Shown here piece after piece: positions 23,106 to 34,170 of a stretch of 64,000 nucleotides of DNA. The first letter of the stretch is position 1. The number at the start of each line of letters is the position of its first letter. The notes under the pieces are model-generated. The model was not told where the DNA came from and ran no database searches. It saw nothing but the letters and a program-made list of their open reading frames with translations. A program made the position numbers and the translations under genes. The DNA lies in contig CM030867.1 in the NCBI GenBank assembly GCA_018105865.1, positions 5,318,369 through 5,382,368 on the forward strand, read 5' to 3'. Origin of the DNA: Metaphire vulgaris (Eukaryota; Annelida; Clitellata; Crassiclitellata; Megascolecidae).

Positions 23106-23560
23106 TGTCAAACTCATTTCATATCGCGGGCCACATAAAAGTCTTTGTGTTTGTTGCAGGCTTGATTTGTACACAAACTATTATAGGCCTATTACACAAA
23201 ATAGTAGTTTAAAAAATTTGCTGATAACCAACTTTTAGTATTCCATTTTTGTAATACTGTTAATGAAAAAATTTTAATTACCAGTGCAATACATCCTTGT
23301 TAAACTTTACATTTTGTAGTCATAATCATTTATTATTGTTGAGTTTTGTATATGTACTTTTTGAACATGCCTTATATAATATTACTTTGCTTACCGTATA
23401 TATTCGTGATAAAGTCGAGAAATTCTTTTCTAATATAAGTTAGTTAAGTGTCTTGCGTCTCTATGTATTTTTGTTTATGATGCTGGTTGTGAAATAAATA
23501 AAATGTCTATGTCTGTCTGTCTGAAATGTTTACAAGCGCATTACAATGTAAATAATATGC
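23105..23560. other. fragments: hAT-like end and TACCGTATATA-type end
   Basis: GGGGTGTCAAACTCA at about 23102 resembles a hAT MITE end. TTACCGTATATATTCGTGATAAAGTCGAG at 23394-23422 is the left end of the element family at 46465. Neither has a partner here. Confidence 0.4.
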
Positions 23561-23773
23561 ACAGTTTTAAAAAATGAGCTTCAACTGCTTGCGGAAAGCA
23601 ACAGGTGACTTTAGGTTTTATAGCGCTGGTGGATAAGGCATTCCAAGCATGAGGTCCAGCGTACGAGAAGGCACGTTGCCCTGTAACTGTCCGGAGACGA
23701 GGTTTATGGTAAGTAAGTAAGTAAAACCTCATGGATTTATGTAGTGCTTTGGAAAGTAGCACAGCAGTAGCTA

Positions 23774-23914
23774 CAGTAATACCTCGTTATCCCGCCCATA
23801 TCCGTCCGGCGTTCTATTTTGGCGAGGGGCGGGGGTGGCGACTTAACGAGGTCAAGTCAATTGAGTAATCCATTACAAAGTATTGTTGAACTGTTGAACT
23901 TGAATGTATATGTA

Positions 23915-23999
<85 letters not shown>

Positions 24000-24909
24000 C
24001 CTTACCTTCATCGCTGTCTTCCACTCCCTCCCCACTCCATCCATCCATCCCTCTCTCCATATTATATATATATATATCCATTCATAACAATATAGGCTAC
24101 AGCACGGTAGGTCTATTTGGCAGGCATAAGCAATTGGACAGTTCAGACCAGCATTATTACAATAATTATTCAAAAGGCGTGGAGGCCTATGGAATAGGCC
24201 TACGAAATTCCGAATAGTAGCCTGTCTTTGATAAGTTAAATGCATGGATTCCACCCTATACGTTTAACAGCAATTCCTCTCTCTTCATTTGTTTCTTTCT
24301 CTCCCTCTACCCCTTCATATCTGTCTCTCTTTATTTCCCTCTCCTGATCTTGCCTTTCTCTTTGATGTGCCCGCCAATAACAGCCGGCGGCCGTATTACA
24401 ACGTTAGCTCTCTTTCCTTCTCTCCCTACCTTCGTCGCGCTCTCTCTCTCTCACCCCTCCCTATCCCTCCCTCCCTCTCTCCTCTCTGTCTCTTGCCCCT
24501 TAGTTGCCCCTTAGTTGCGGGCAATTGACTTTCTGAGGAATGCCGACACCCAGTCACACTGATATAGGGAGATGGTGTGGACAGATTTCCTCCATTTAAT
24601 TGTTCCCATTGGCGAGCGAGCGGGGGGGTTTCATGGGTGGAAACACAGCTTTCGTTATACTGTACGTAACAGTACCCTGTACAGTATAACAAAATCCATG
24701 CATTGGCATTGCACCTGAGCTCGTGGCAATGGCGAGATTAACGAGGTCAAATTACATAGGACCAAACCCAATGCCTTGATGGCGGGGGCGAGAGGCGAGA
24801 TGGCGGCTTTTCGAGGTAGAATGCATGGCGGGAAATCCGTTCTAGACCTACCCATGGTGAGAGTCGAGTTTGGCGGCTTAACGGGGGGCGAGATAACGAG
24901 GTTTTACTG
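23774..24909. mobile_element. pogo/Tigger-like (Tc1-mariner) TIR element with TA target
   Basis: CAGTAATACCTCGTTATCCC at the left and GATAACGAGGTTTTACTG at the right, flanked by TA (23772-23773, 24910-24911). The CAGTA-ACCTCG ends and TA duplication are typical of pogo/Tigger elements. Internally there is a (TA)n tract, a CT-rich stretch and repeated CGAG-GCGA words. No transposase ORF. Confidence 0.8.
23924..24000. repeat. (TA)n microsatellite
   Basis: A long uninterrupted TA tract produces the IYIYIY reading frames on both strands. These are not genes. Confidence 0.97.
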
Positions 24910-25534
24910 TACATATTCTTAGGCATTCAGCCTTTCTTAAAATAGCTACGGGAAAGGTGAATGATCAGCCAAGCAATAGTCAATATCCGAAGGGCAGTGA
25001 GGCTAGGTTGTTACAGCTATGGAGGAAATGATTTTAGAAAAAGGAAAGATTTAGGCTTAGACCTGAAGGCTTGAGGAGATAATGCAGGAATTATAAAAAA
25101 TGAGGATTCAAATTGTATTGTTTGAAAGTGTCCAAGTATGGTATTGGGTGGCATAGGCAGATCGTGAGCCTGGCCTACTGCTGGCAGTTGATGTTGGCCG
25201 AAGCAGGTAGGTCAGGCAAAGACCATGCCATGCGCAGAACATCAGAACGCACAGTTTGTAATGTATCTGTGACTGGACCAGAAGCCAACGAAGCTCCAGG
25301 GTGACGTGGTCTCTAGATTTCAGATCTAGCCCTAGACGTGCAGCAGCATTTTGTATGTGCTGCAGAATGGCCAGTGTAGACTATGGAAGGCCCGCAAGGA
25401 TGGAATTGCAGTAATCGAGCCTCAACAGGACAAACACAGAGCCTTGTGGACATGACAGGTTTTCAAGACGAGCTTATTGTGGTATTTCCTTCTCATTTTT
25501 GATCCGCTTTTGCTTAATTTTCTTCTATATTTTG

Positions 25535-25942
25535 TAGGGCTGCGGAAATTAACTATTAATCTACCGATTAATAGTTAAAATTTTTAATCGATTAAATTTT
25601 CTTTAATCGATTAAATTTTCGATTAAAATTTAATATTTTTATATTTTCTATTTTTTTAAAATTGTTAATAGTTGGATTAATTATTAATAGTTTTTAGCTT
25701 CTTCTACACATACTTACTTTTCCCCAGTATTATTATTATTACTGTATATTGAATATGGAGTCATTGGTGGTCAGGTATTACCCCAAAATGTGTACGCCAT
25801 TATTATTTTTATTAAACGACAGAGACTTCTGGTGGGAGTTAGGGTTAGGGTAACCCTAACCCTAACCCTAATTAATCGAGATTAATTGATTAAAATTTTT
25901 TCCGATTAATCGAACAAAAAAATTTAATCATTACCAGCCCTA
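25535..25942. mobile_element. hAT-like MITE carrying telomere-like repeats
   Basis: TAGGGCTGCGGAAATTAA at the left and TTACCAGCCCTA at the right, flanked by ATATTTTG and GTATTTTG (7 of 8 identical). AT-rich TTAATCGATTAA words fill both arms. At about 25845-25873 TTAGGGTTAGGG meets CCCTAACCCTAACCCTAA head to head. Confidence 0.8.
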
Positions 25943-25949
25943 GTATTTT

Positions 25950-27080
25950 GGCTATTTGCGCTTGCTTCTCTTTTCCCATTAATGGTTTAATCTCTTCGGT
26001 TGTAAAAATGTATATTATAAAACTTCCAAATTCAATGTAAAATGTATAAAATTATTAAGCATACAAAAATTAGCAAAATATATAGAATCAAAAGCACTAA
26101 ACATACTGACACGGTATGTCGTAAAGCTCTTTCTTTCACATATCATTTTCGGGGAAGGGAGTGGATGCATCGAAAAAGTGCTGTTAATTTCAATTCTAAG
26201 GAGATGCAAATGAAATGTGTCGGCAGGTGTGCCTTTCTCTTCAGCTTTGCAGCCCTCTCATAAAATGCTAAGTTCCTACTTGATATCTCCAATAGCATCA
26301 TTATGCACATACTCTTACAAAGCAAAGCAGACCAAATTTAAGACAATCATAGCATGAATGATATTGAATGTTCACAATAACGCATTTACCATATAAAGCA
26401 TCACCAATCATTACACCTCTCTAGACCAAGACAATTAAATGTGGCAAATCGTCTGGGTCTTCATTTTTCTTGCCTATAACCTGTTACATTGGCTTGATTA
26501 TCCAGCCAGACATTTAATCCTGACTCGAAAGTTGCATGATTTGCCAAGAGTATAACTGCTCGGCTTTCAGAGTCTCTCACTTCATCTTGGTGAAACAGAT
26601 GCACCGCCTTGACTATTGTTCTTAAACCGGGTGCTGGACGGGAAAGTATTGTGACGATGTTCCTCATTTTTCAAAGCTTCTCACTTGGCCCATTGAAGTT
26701 ACACAGTGATTTGACTCTCAATGTCCGACATCGAAAAAGCCCTGTTAATTTCAATTATAAGCAGATGCAAACGTGTTGGCAGATCTACCTTTTTCTTCAG
26801 CTTTGCAGCCTTATCATAAATTGCTAACTTTCTACTCGATATCTCCAAATTATTTTACTGCATCAACTGTTTGACAAATTCAGGCGATCCAGAACCCTCT
26901 TCTGCATGTTCTTCTCATTTTATACTTCCTAGATGTCAGTTACATTGGGTGCTCGCTGCTTGTGGGCGGCAACTGATTTCCTGTTGTCCACGATATGTGA
27001 ACAATATTATAAGTTAACAAGTACAATATCAATAATTCTATAGCTCCATTGTATTGATAGACACAAGGCAATAAAAATGT
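25950..27080 (-). other. unassigned region with a duplicated ORF segment
   Basis: On the - strand two copies of one reading frame occur. Near 26722-26850: ISSRKLAIYDKAAKLKKKVD then LPTRLHLLIIEINRAFSM. Near 26140-26300: ISSRNLAFYERAAKLKRKAH then LPTHF, with a frame break before LHLLRIEINSTFSM. The copies are about 560 bp apart. Between them is an open frame at 26461-26667 (MRNIVTILSRPAPGLRTIVK...). I recognise no domain. It could be part of an unfamiliar transposon or a decayed tandem-exon gene. Confidence 0.4.
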
Positions 27081-27179
27081 CATCATCATCATTATTTATG
27101 CCCTGGCAGTGCTTGCACATGCGTAGGCAGCTCATTAACAATTAGATCTCCATTTGTCTCTATCTAGAGCAGTCCTATG

Positions 27180-27908
27180 TTATTCATATAAAGTTAATCC
27201 AATTGTTTCACAATCTTCTTTAACATTGTCGATCCATCTCTTTTTCGGTTTTCCTCTGATTCTTTCTCCATGAACTTTCCCATACAATGCTATCTTTGGA
27301 TATCTATTGTTGTCCATTCTGATTACATGTCCAAAGTATCGTAGGCGATGCTGTTTGACCCTTGTGAGAATGTCCACGTCGTGGTTTAAGTGTTTCTTTA
27401 TGATGTCATTTCTTATTTTATCCCTTCGAGTCACCTCTAATATTTTCCTGAGGCAGGCCATCTCGAAGACTTGTAGTTCAGTGGTTCGTTTGGATGTCCA
27501 TGTTTCAGAATTGTATAGAAGGCAACTTAAGACCAGAACCTCATATACTCTCATTTTTGTATACTTTGAAATGTGTTTTGCTGTCCATATGTTATATAGA
27601 GCATGGAAGGCATTTCTTGCTATGCCAATTCGTCGTGATACATCTGTTTGGGAACCTTCTGTTGTACTGAAGTTTCCTCCCAAGTAAACAAATTGCAGCC
27701 TCTTTGCCGGCGTTTCTTTTAGCCTTGTATAGCGTCTTTCTTTCATTAAATTAACTGTATTTTCAGATATCCATTCCGCTCTTTGAGTTTTAGTAACATG
27801 TCCCAATATTGTTTGTGAAGCATCTTTTATGACCTTGATTTTTTCCCATTCGCTTTCTATATTTTTAACAGGCAATCCTATGACTTGTTCCCAACTCTCA
27901 TCGACCAT
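27180..27908 (-). pseudogene. RTE-like LINE linker and C-terminal region, RT deleted
   Basis: This 242-codon ORF begins with linker sequence (VKNIESEWEKIKVIKDASQT). It then jumps to QFVYLGGNFSTTEGSQTDVS, ETWTSKRTTELQVFEMACLR, LTRVKQHRLRYFGHVIRMDN and GERIRGKPKKRWIDNVKEDC. The catalytic FADD box and everything before it in the RT are missing, yet the frame is kept across the join. Confidence 0.8.
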
Positions 27909-27925
27909 CTTAATGTATGTTTTTT

Positions 27926-28756
27926 TTAAATCTCCGGATCCAAGAGCTGCTGGTAATTTACCTTTGGGATTTTATTTGGTGGTTTACCCTTTTTTAGTTT
28001 CAATTTGATGTTTACCATGACTAACTGATGGTCTGAACCTATGTCAGCTTTTGGAAAGGCTCTGCTGTTTTGAATGCTTGATAATAGTTTTTTGTTGACC
28101 AGTATGTAGTCTATCTGGTTGTGTGTCTTCATGTCTGGTGATTCCCAAGTCCAGTACCTTGTTGATTTTGTCTGCTTAAATTTTGTGTTCGAAATAAAAA
28201 GGCTGTTTGCATAGCAGAAATCCAAAAGCCGCTCTCCTCTTTCATTGCATTCTCCTATGCCATGTGTACCCATCACTTTGCTGTTGTGTAATTCTCCTAT
28301 TCCTACTTTGGCATTGAAATCACCCATTACTATTAGATTATCGCTCTTCTGTATTTTGTTGATCTCTCTTTGCAGCTCTTCGTAGAAGTCATCTATGGTT
28401 TCATCGTCTGCATTCGCTGTAGGTGCATATATCTGTATAATTGTTAGTGGTTTAGTGATGGTCTGGAATCTTGCTGAAATGATTATGTCATTGACCGGTC
28501 TATACTCTATCATGCATCTGTGCGCCAGTGTCAATAGCATTAGAGCCACTCCCGATCCATGTTTATCATCTCTCCCTGAGCTTAAGATTATTCTTTTCCT
28601 GGTAGAATGTTCTTGGATTCCTAACCAATGTGTTTCTGAAAGACCCACTACGTCCCACTTGTATTGATCTAACTCTTGCATTAATATGTTGACCGCTCCA
28701 ATTCCTCTCATTGTTCTAATATTCCATGTTCCTTTTGTTGTTATATGTTTTGGCAT
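27926..28756 (-). CDS. LINE endonuclease domain (APE/CFDP2-like), intact ORF
   Basis: A 276-codon uninterrupted ORF. Landmarks in order: GTWNIRTM (about residue 9), VVGLSETHWLG (36-46), HGSGVALML (66), IIQIYAPTANADDETIDDFY (110), LIVMGDFNAKVG (144, with the Asn/Asp metal site), WTWESPDMKTHNQIDYILVN (206), and DIGSDHQLVMVNIKLK (240, the catalytic SDH). These are the exonuclease-endonuclease-phosphatase motifs that nick target DNA in RTE-type LINEs. All catalytic residues I can check are present. It lacks a linked RT in this copy. Confidence 0.85.
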   Translation of the reverse strand: MPKHITTKGTWNIRTMRGIGAVNILMQELDQYKWDVVGLSETHWLGIQEHSTRKRIILSSGRDDKHGSGVALMLLTLAHRCMIEYRPVNDIIISARFQTITKPLTIIQIYAPTANADDETIDDFYEELQREINKIQKSDNLIVMGDFNAKVGIGELHNSKVMGTHGIGECNERGERLLDFCYANSLFISNTKFKQTKSTRYWTWESPDMKTHNQIDYILVNKKLLSSIQNSRAFPKADIGSDHQLVMVNIKLKLKKGKPPNKIPKVNYQQLLDPEI

Positions 28757-28900
28757 GAGTAAGTGATTTTTTGCTGTTTTGTCACTGCTGTCATTTGTAG
28801 GTTTCGCTAATGTGTAGGACTGTAGGTTCCTTTTTCCATGCTCTCCGTGTTTTTCATGTTTAGGATGGTTGATTCACAATGTTGATCTAGGTTGGGTTTC

Positions 28901-29825
28901 CTGGTCCATGTGAGTGAGGGCGACTGACCAGATCTCTCCCTTCTGTCCTGTATCGTGCGGTTTTGTATGCGGTATTCTTGTGCGTGATTTCATTTTCGGT
29001 TTTCGTTTCCGTTTTCATTCTTTCCTCTGCCATATTCCTAGATTAAAAATTATTTTTCTTGTGTTCATCTTAATTTTGGTTCCTATGAATCTCCATGATC
29101 GCAGATCGGAACTTGAATATCGAATATAGTTATCCATTTTTTAAAATGTATTCATGACTGAGACTGTCGTAACGGACCTATCGGGTTTTGGGCGATAATA
29201 TAATCCATTGACGACCTCGTTTGAAATTGAAAATTCTCGAATAAAAAACCGTATGACTAACAGTAAAATACTGAAAGATGATCTTGCGTATAGTTCCCGA
29301 TTTATCTGACTAATCGCATTTAATATATATATGCTTTAAATCTTTTACTATAACAATAACATTAACCGCATTGTCCGCAGCGATTTAACACGCATCAGTA
29401 GCGCCACCACTTCAAACCATAAAATAAAAATATATCAACACTAAAATCGCATCAATATGTTCACCTATGTTATTGTGCCTTCTTGCCTCTGGAAGGGCCA
29501 AGCTGTCAGGCATAAGACTGATTGGAGTCGATTACCGGCAAGCTGAATGCTGGGAGATCAGAGTAGAGCGAGCCTTTTTGTCAAATCTAGGGCAGATAAA
29601 GGCTTGGACCAAGGTATCAGCAGACAATGCATCAAGTTTGCATCAATTGCCTTTTAGCTGGCAGTAGTGGTAGAAGTGCATACAAGTGAAAGAGTTGAAC
29701 AGTTGCATGATCAATTTTGCTATAGTATGTTATATTGATGGCCTATTTGGAAATTTGCTGGTTTGGTAGACACTGAAACTGCTGTATAAGATTTTCATGT
29801 TGTATTGAAATTTATTGCAATGGTG
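28901..29825. other. unassigned intronic sequence
   Basis: No TIR, LINE or splice-bounded coding signal recognised. Confidence 0.35.
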
Positions 29826-29833
29826 CTTTACTG

Positions 29834-31246
29834 CAGTGATTCCCAAACTTTTCACCTTTGTGGACTGGCATAAAATCTTCCTTTTGCACTAGGAACTAGT
29901 GCCATTTAAAAATTTTTTTGTTCCTTGTAATTTTGATTTAAAAAATTTTATGTCACCTCAATATACATCTTAATATAAATATAAGTTTTATAGTTATTGT
30001 GTGCATTATAGAATCTAATTTTTAAACAGTTTTAACCTCTTCCAAGGGTTCGCTGTCTTAAAATGGCGGCAGAAAACCATAGCCTAACGGCGTTCACCGT
30101 CTATAAACGGTGCGCTATATAAGCGACTGTGTACTGCGGACCTGCAATTTTTTCAAAAATCCAACGCGGCAACTGATTTAGTTCACATCCATTCGATAGG
30201 CGGCGGCACCGTTTTCAATAATGCTGACTATATATGCAAGAGATATTGGCTGTGTAACAACCAAGGCTGGAAAATGTATAGGAAAAATCTTCAGCCGAAG
30301 GCTAGAAAGGCCATAACTACGCCAAATATGGTCCGATCTTCAAAATTTTTGCACTATTCTATTCCAATTACACCTCACTACAACTTTCCGCTCACAGTTG
30401 GAGTCACCTCTGAAAAAATTTTTTTATTGAGCTTTGAAAATTTTTTGTCGGAGATGGTCCGATTTTGGGGTGTAGAGTGGACCCTAGCCCCCAAATTTTA
30501 TTTTGCATGGATGGTTCGAAAGACCAATAAAAATGCTCAACGATGGTGCAAACCGCATCTTTCTAGCTTCTGTATAGCCTGAAATATACTGAGTTGTTCG
30601 GTTTTTCACATTGAAAATCTGTTCGCGTAATTGTCATTTCAACCAGCAATTGACACTTGGGCATGAAACTTCTTAACTACCCCAAATATGGCCCGATCTT
30701 CAAAATTTTGCACCATTCTGTTCCAATTACACTCCTCTAGAACTCTATCGCTCACATTTGGGGGTTTACCACTGAAGACGTTTTGCTATTGACCTTTGAT
30801 CAAAATTTGAACAAAATGTTGGGGAGGGGTCCGATTTTGGGGTGTAGAGTGGTCCCTACCCCCAACTTTTTTCTTTTGGCACGGATGGATAGAAAGAGCA
30901 ATAAAAATGCTCAACAACGGTGCAAACCGCATCTTTCTAGCTTCTATATAGCCTGAAATATAGTAAGTTTATAACGTATATGTTCACGTTTTCATACAAA
31001 CGCCTTTTCCAAAAATTAATTCCCCCATCGGGGGATGACTTAAAAAATTTAACTCCCCCTTTAAAAGGTTAAACGATCCTCAAAAAGCTCAAAGGGGAAA
31101 ATATTTAACTTTTTCTCATTTTTCTCAACTCGTGTTGCGGACCGGTAAAGAAACTTTTTTCTTACTTTTCTCGACTCACGTTGCCAACCAACAAAGAAGG
31201 ACTCCTGACCAGCATGGGTTCGTGGACCACAGTTTGGGATGCACTG
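29834..31246. mobile_element. hAT MITE split by a TTAA element
   Basis: CAGTGATTCCCAAACTTTTC at the left and GTTTGGGATGCACTG at the right, flanked by CTTTACTG (29826-29833) and CTTTACTT (31247-31254), 7 of 8 identical. The TTAA element 30036-31068 lies inside. Without it the hAT element is about 380 bp. Confidence 0.85.
30036..31068 (+). mobile_element. TTAA element (piggyBac-type, non-autonomous), reference copy
   Basis: TTAA lies at 30032-30035 and 31069-31072. The left end is CCTCTTCCAAGGGTTCGCTG and the right end CCTTTAAAAGG. Structure: subterminal CGGCGTTCACCGTCTATAAACGG words, a unique part with CCATTCGATAGGCGGCGGCAC, then two units starting at about 30311 and 30671 (period about 360 bp). 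The right end has paired CCCCCATCGGGGG and AACTCCCCCTTTAAAAGG. Each unit carries CCGATCTTCAAAATTTT, GTGTAGAGTGG, GAAAGAGCAATAAAAATGCT and TATATAGCCTGAAATATA. Confidence 0.9.
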
Positions 31247-31451
31247 CTTTACTTCATCATCAGCATAAGTATAATTTATATGCATTCTTGGGATCTAGGA
31301 CTAGTACCATGTTCTTTGTAATATTGAAGATCAGTGGCGTAATGTGACTGAGTATTTGACACTGCAAGTACCTTTGCGGAATTATTTATTGTCTGAGGAT
31401 TTGAAAAAAGTATGAGTTCTCAAGTAAATGTTGCTTTGGATTTTCTTTCAG

Positions 31452-31592
31452 TTTGATCAGATGATGAAGCTGGTTGAGGTCCTTGGAGTTCCGCCATCAC
31501 ATCTTTTGGATTGTGCTCCCAAAACTGCCATATTTTTTGAGAGATTACCTGATGGAACGTACAGTCCTAAAATTAATTTTGAGAGAAAACAG
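31452..31592 (+). CDS. DYRK1: DYRK1 kinase, exon encoding subdomain X region
   Basis: The 141-bp exon (47 codons, phase 0 at both ends) is preceded by GATTTTCTTTCAG and followed by donor GTTTAT, a weak GT. It encodes [20 protein letters not shown], then [20 protein letters not shown] and INFERKQ. This matches the DQMxKIVEVLGIPPxHILDQAPKxxKFFEKLPDGTW block of DYRK1A/minibrain and continues directly from the exon at 12317 (GEPLFSG-x2-E/F-DQM). It covers the alpha-G region and part of the CMGC-type insert. The intron before it is 18,988 bp and the one after it 22,501 bp, both filled with transposons. Confidence 0.95.
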
Positions 31593-31854
31593 GTTTATTC
31601 TTCATTTATTATTGATATTTGATTAGATTTGTTTGGAGGTAGGGGTAATTTTCCATTTTTTTCATGTTTGCACTCATGGGTGCACTTGTATACCTTTTCT
31701 CTTAGTTGTTTTTAGGGACTTAAACTTGTAGAGATTTGTCAGTAACAAATTCAAAGCTATCATGGATTTTAAAAGTTCATTTTGAATATTCATTGTGAGC
31801 CATAAGATTACAAACCCTTTTGATTTTGTGAGTAACTTTGTCAAATTTTGACAA

Positions 31855-32625
31855 TTATTATTATTTTTGAGACAATTTTTAGAGTGCAGTAAGCATAGTG
31901 AAGACTAAAGTCAAAAGTGCTTAACAATGAACTCTATAAGAGATATTAAACATATGCGTCTTAAGGCACTTGATAAAGAAATCAGGGGAGGTCACAATTG
32001 TCACGTTCTTCGGCAGACAGTTCCACAGACTCAGATTGCCCCTCCGGAAGGATCTGTCACCGAAAGTAGCCGTCTTGGATGGAGGAGGAACCACCAATTG
32101 ACGACAGTTGCTTGAGCGAAGCCGCGATTGCTGGTCGACCGCGTAGACTTGATGACCAGGCTCGATAAGTAGCTGGGGCAAAAGGGGTCATACAGCGCCC
32201 GAAATGTTAGCCAACAACGCTATGCTCTCTGGGATCTTGAGCCAGTGAAGATTATCACGTAGAAACGGTGTCACGTGCTCTTTACAACTCGAGCCAAAGA
32301 TCAGACGAGCTGACACGTTTAGCACCGACTGAAGACGATTTAGTTGGTTGGCAGGAAGTCCAAGCAGAACTCTATTACAATAATCTACTCGAGATAAGAC
32401 GAGGGCATGGACGAGATTGATGACGACAGGCACCAGCAGGTATCGACGGATCTCCCTGATCCTTCGCAGCTGAAAGAAACAGGTACGAATGACGTTGTCC
32501 AAATGTTCGACAAACGAGTGTTTCATCAAAAAGAACTCCAAGGAGGTGCAGCTCTGTGCTCAGAGTGACATCAACATCACCAATCAGAAGCGTATTCCGA
32601 GACAATGCTTGTTAAAACTCAGCAG
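31855..32625 (-). mobile_element. L2/CR1-like LINE 3' end
   Basis: The - strand gives DVTLSTELHLLGVLFDETLV, VHALVLSRVDYCNRVLLGLP, EHVTPFLRDNLHWLKIPESI and FRRGNLSLWNCLPKNVTIVT. It ends in the CACTTTTGACTTTAGTC...AGACAA...AATAATAATT terminus. It is nearly the same sequence as the + copy at 42905-43441, differing by small deletions and frameshifts. Confidence 0.85.
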
Positions 32626-32697
32626 TGAATATAACTGAGGGAATTCCCAACATGTTTGTGTATAGAATGTTCACTACTTATATTATTTTTAATAATA

Positions 32698-33394
32698 CTA
32701 GAAAGATGCTCGCTACGCTCGCGCTCGCTTCGCTCGCAGTGCAGGATAATACTAATCCAATACCTATACCTAATACCCAATCATTGAATTCATGCTGAAC
32801 AACATTTCAATGATCGCCACCTAGCCAAGCTCTGCGCCACGTAATAATTAGGCCTATGTACGTTAAAATCACGCAACTGTGACCATTTGTGACGCTGTAC
32901 ACGTATTTTTTTGTATGCGTTAAAATGTATGTACGTTAAAATTGCGCAACTTTCTCAAGCTACGAACAATTGTTACCAATAGCAACGTCGCCGCACGCCC
33001 AGCCCTCTGACGCTGCAATGACTCGACTAAACCGGTTGTACGAACAATTGTTACCAATAGCAACGTCGTCTTGAACATCGCCCACCAACGCATCACGACG
33101 TAAGGACTAAACGGTCTAAACCGTCTACCAATAGTCAACGCCGCCCACCAACGATCGCGCGACGTAAGGACTAAACGGTCTAAACCGTCTACCAATAGTC
33201 AGTCAACGCTCGCCCACCAACGCATCGCGACGTAAGGACTAAACGGTCTAAACCGTCTACCAATAGTCAAACCTCGCCCACCAACGCATCGCGACGTAAG
33301 GACTAAACGGTCTAAACCGTCTACCAACAGTCAACCAATCAGAACGCTTGAAGGTAACAGAGAGACATACAGATAACGATCTTAATATTATAGA
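32698..33394 (-). mobile_element. non-autonomous Helitron
   Basis: On the - strand the element starts TCTATAATATTAAGATCG (33394 downward) and ends ...GCGAGCATCTTTCTAG (to 32698). It sits between a host A and a host T. A 5' TC, a 3' CTAG, an AT insertion site without duplication, and a palindromic GCGAGCGAAGCGAGCGCGAGCG block about 10 bp before the 3' end are the Helitron hallmarks. No Rep/helicase coding is present. Inside is a 64-68 bp tandem array. Confidence 0.82.
33060..33345. repeat. 64-68 bp minisatellite, four units, with hairpins
   Basis: TAAGGACTAAACGGTCTAAA recurs at 33101, 33165, 33233 and 33297 (spacing 64, 68, 64). Each unit holds ACGGT-CTAA-ACCGT, a small hairpin, followed by CTACCAATAGTCAA and GCCCACCAACG. 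It lies within the Helitron. Confidence 0.92.
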
Positions 33395-34170
33395 TTGTAT
33401 TTTATGAAACATTGTACAACATAGCTATCCATTTACATGATATGCATTTGGCAGCAGTTTTAAATTCCCTTAGCTATATCACTGCCGAGTTTTATCAAGC
33501 TCGGTTGCAATTTGACAAAGTTACTGCCAAAGTAAAAAAGGGTTTGAATTTCTCTCAGCAATAATTAAACCTACTGGTGGTCAAGTAAAAAGGTTCTGAC
33601 TGTGGCAATGTAAAGGTATATATTATATTTGTGAAAATTGATTTTACCGTTTGATCTGCATCCCAGTAAGCTATGTGCATTATACTTGTGTTCATTATTA
33701 TTGAGATTGTACAGTATGTGTATATATATATACATGAATATGTAAATATATATGTAAATATGTATGTAAGTGTGTGTGTATATCAAATCACCGAATACCT
33801 AAATGTGGCAATCGATGGTGATCCTAATTAATCTGCAAATAGCAAAATAAAGAAATAAAGTTAATCAAATTCTCAGGTGCCACTGTTATCATGACTTAAG
33901 GCATCAGCCAATGGCATACCAGTCTATACCATATTAGAGCAGCTTAAATCAAAAGAGTCGGCCCAGATAAGCGAGGAAGCAATTTAGGTCGTATTTCTTT
34001 TCTTTCTTTAGGTGCTGTGTATTTCTATGTTAACGTCCATGGAATTCCACTTACTTTGATCTTGACATCCTCTTATTAATTCAATGTTATTCTTTATTCT
34101 TTCACTTCCTTCTTGTAGGCAGTCTACATAGGCATTTCTCTCTCTTTCTCTATTCTATTCCCTAGATAAT
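33395..34170. other. unassigned; TA/TG microsatellite at 33715-33785
   Basis: An imperfect TATATATGTAAATATGTATG tract lies at 33715-33785. No other signal was recognised. Confidence 0.4.

Larger units (their letters stand above)
23565..25475 (-). mobile_element. LINE 3' region split by a pogo-like element
   Basis: The - strand near 23570-23740 gives KPRLRTVTGQRAFSYAGPHA and WNALSTSAIK, a LINE RT C-terminus of the AFSYAGPxxWNxLP type. Sequence at 24912-25470 (RLDYCNSILAGLP-like block near 25390-25420) is the preceding part. A TA-flanked TIR element separates them. Confidence 0.6.
27083..28900 (-). mobile_element. RTE-like LINE with intact endonuclease but deleted RT
   Basis: On the - strand, a complete APE-type endonuclease ORF (27926-28756) is followed by 27180-27908, which joins the pre-RT linker directly to the post-palm region. 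The RT fingers and palm are gone: RRYTRLKETPAKRLQFVYLG crosses the deletion. A short ATGATGATG tail lies at 27078-27092. The element is internally deleted and could not retrotranspose on its own. Confidence 0.88.

Noticed and set aside
23819..24254. Long IYIYIY reading frames on both strands
   Set aside because: They are translations of a (TA)n microsatellite inside a pogo-like element. The same applies near 33571 and 59513.
33060..33345. CRISPR array
   Set aside because: The whole 64-68 bp unit is repeated, with no unique spacers, in an animal genome and within a Helitron.
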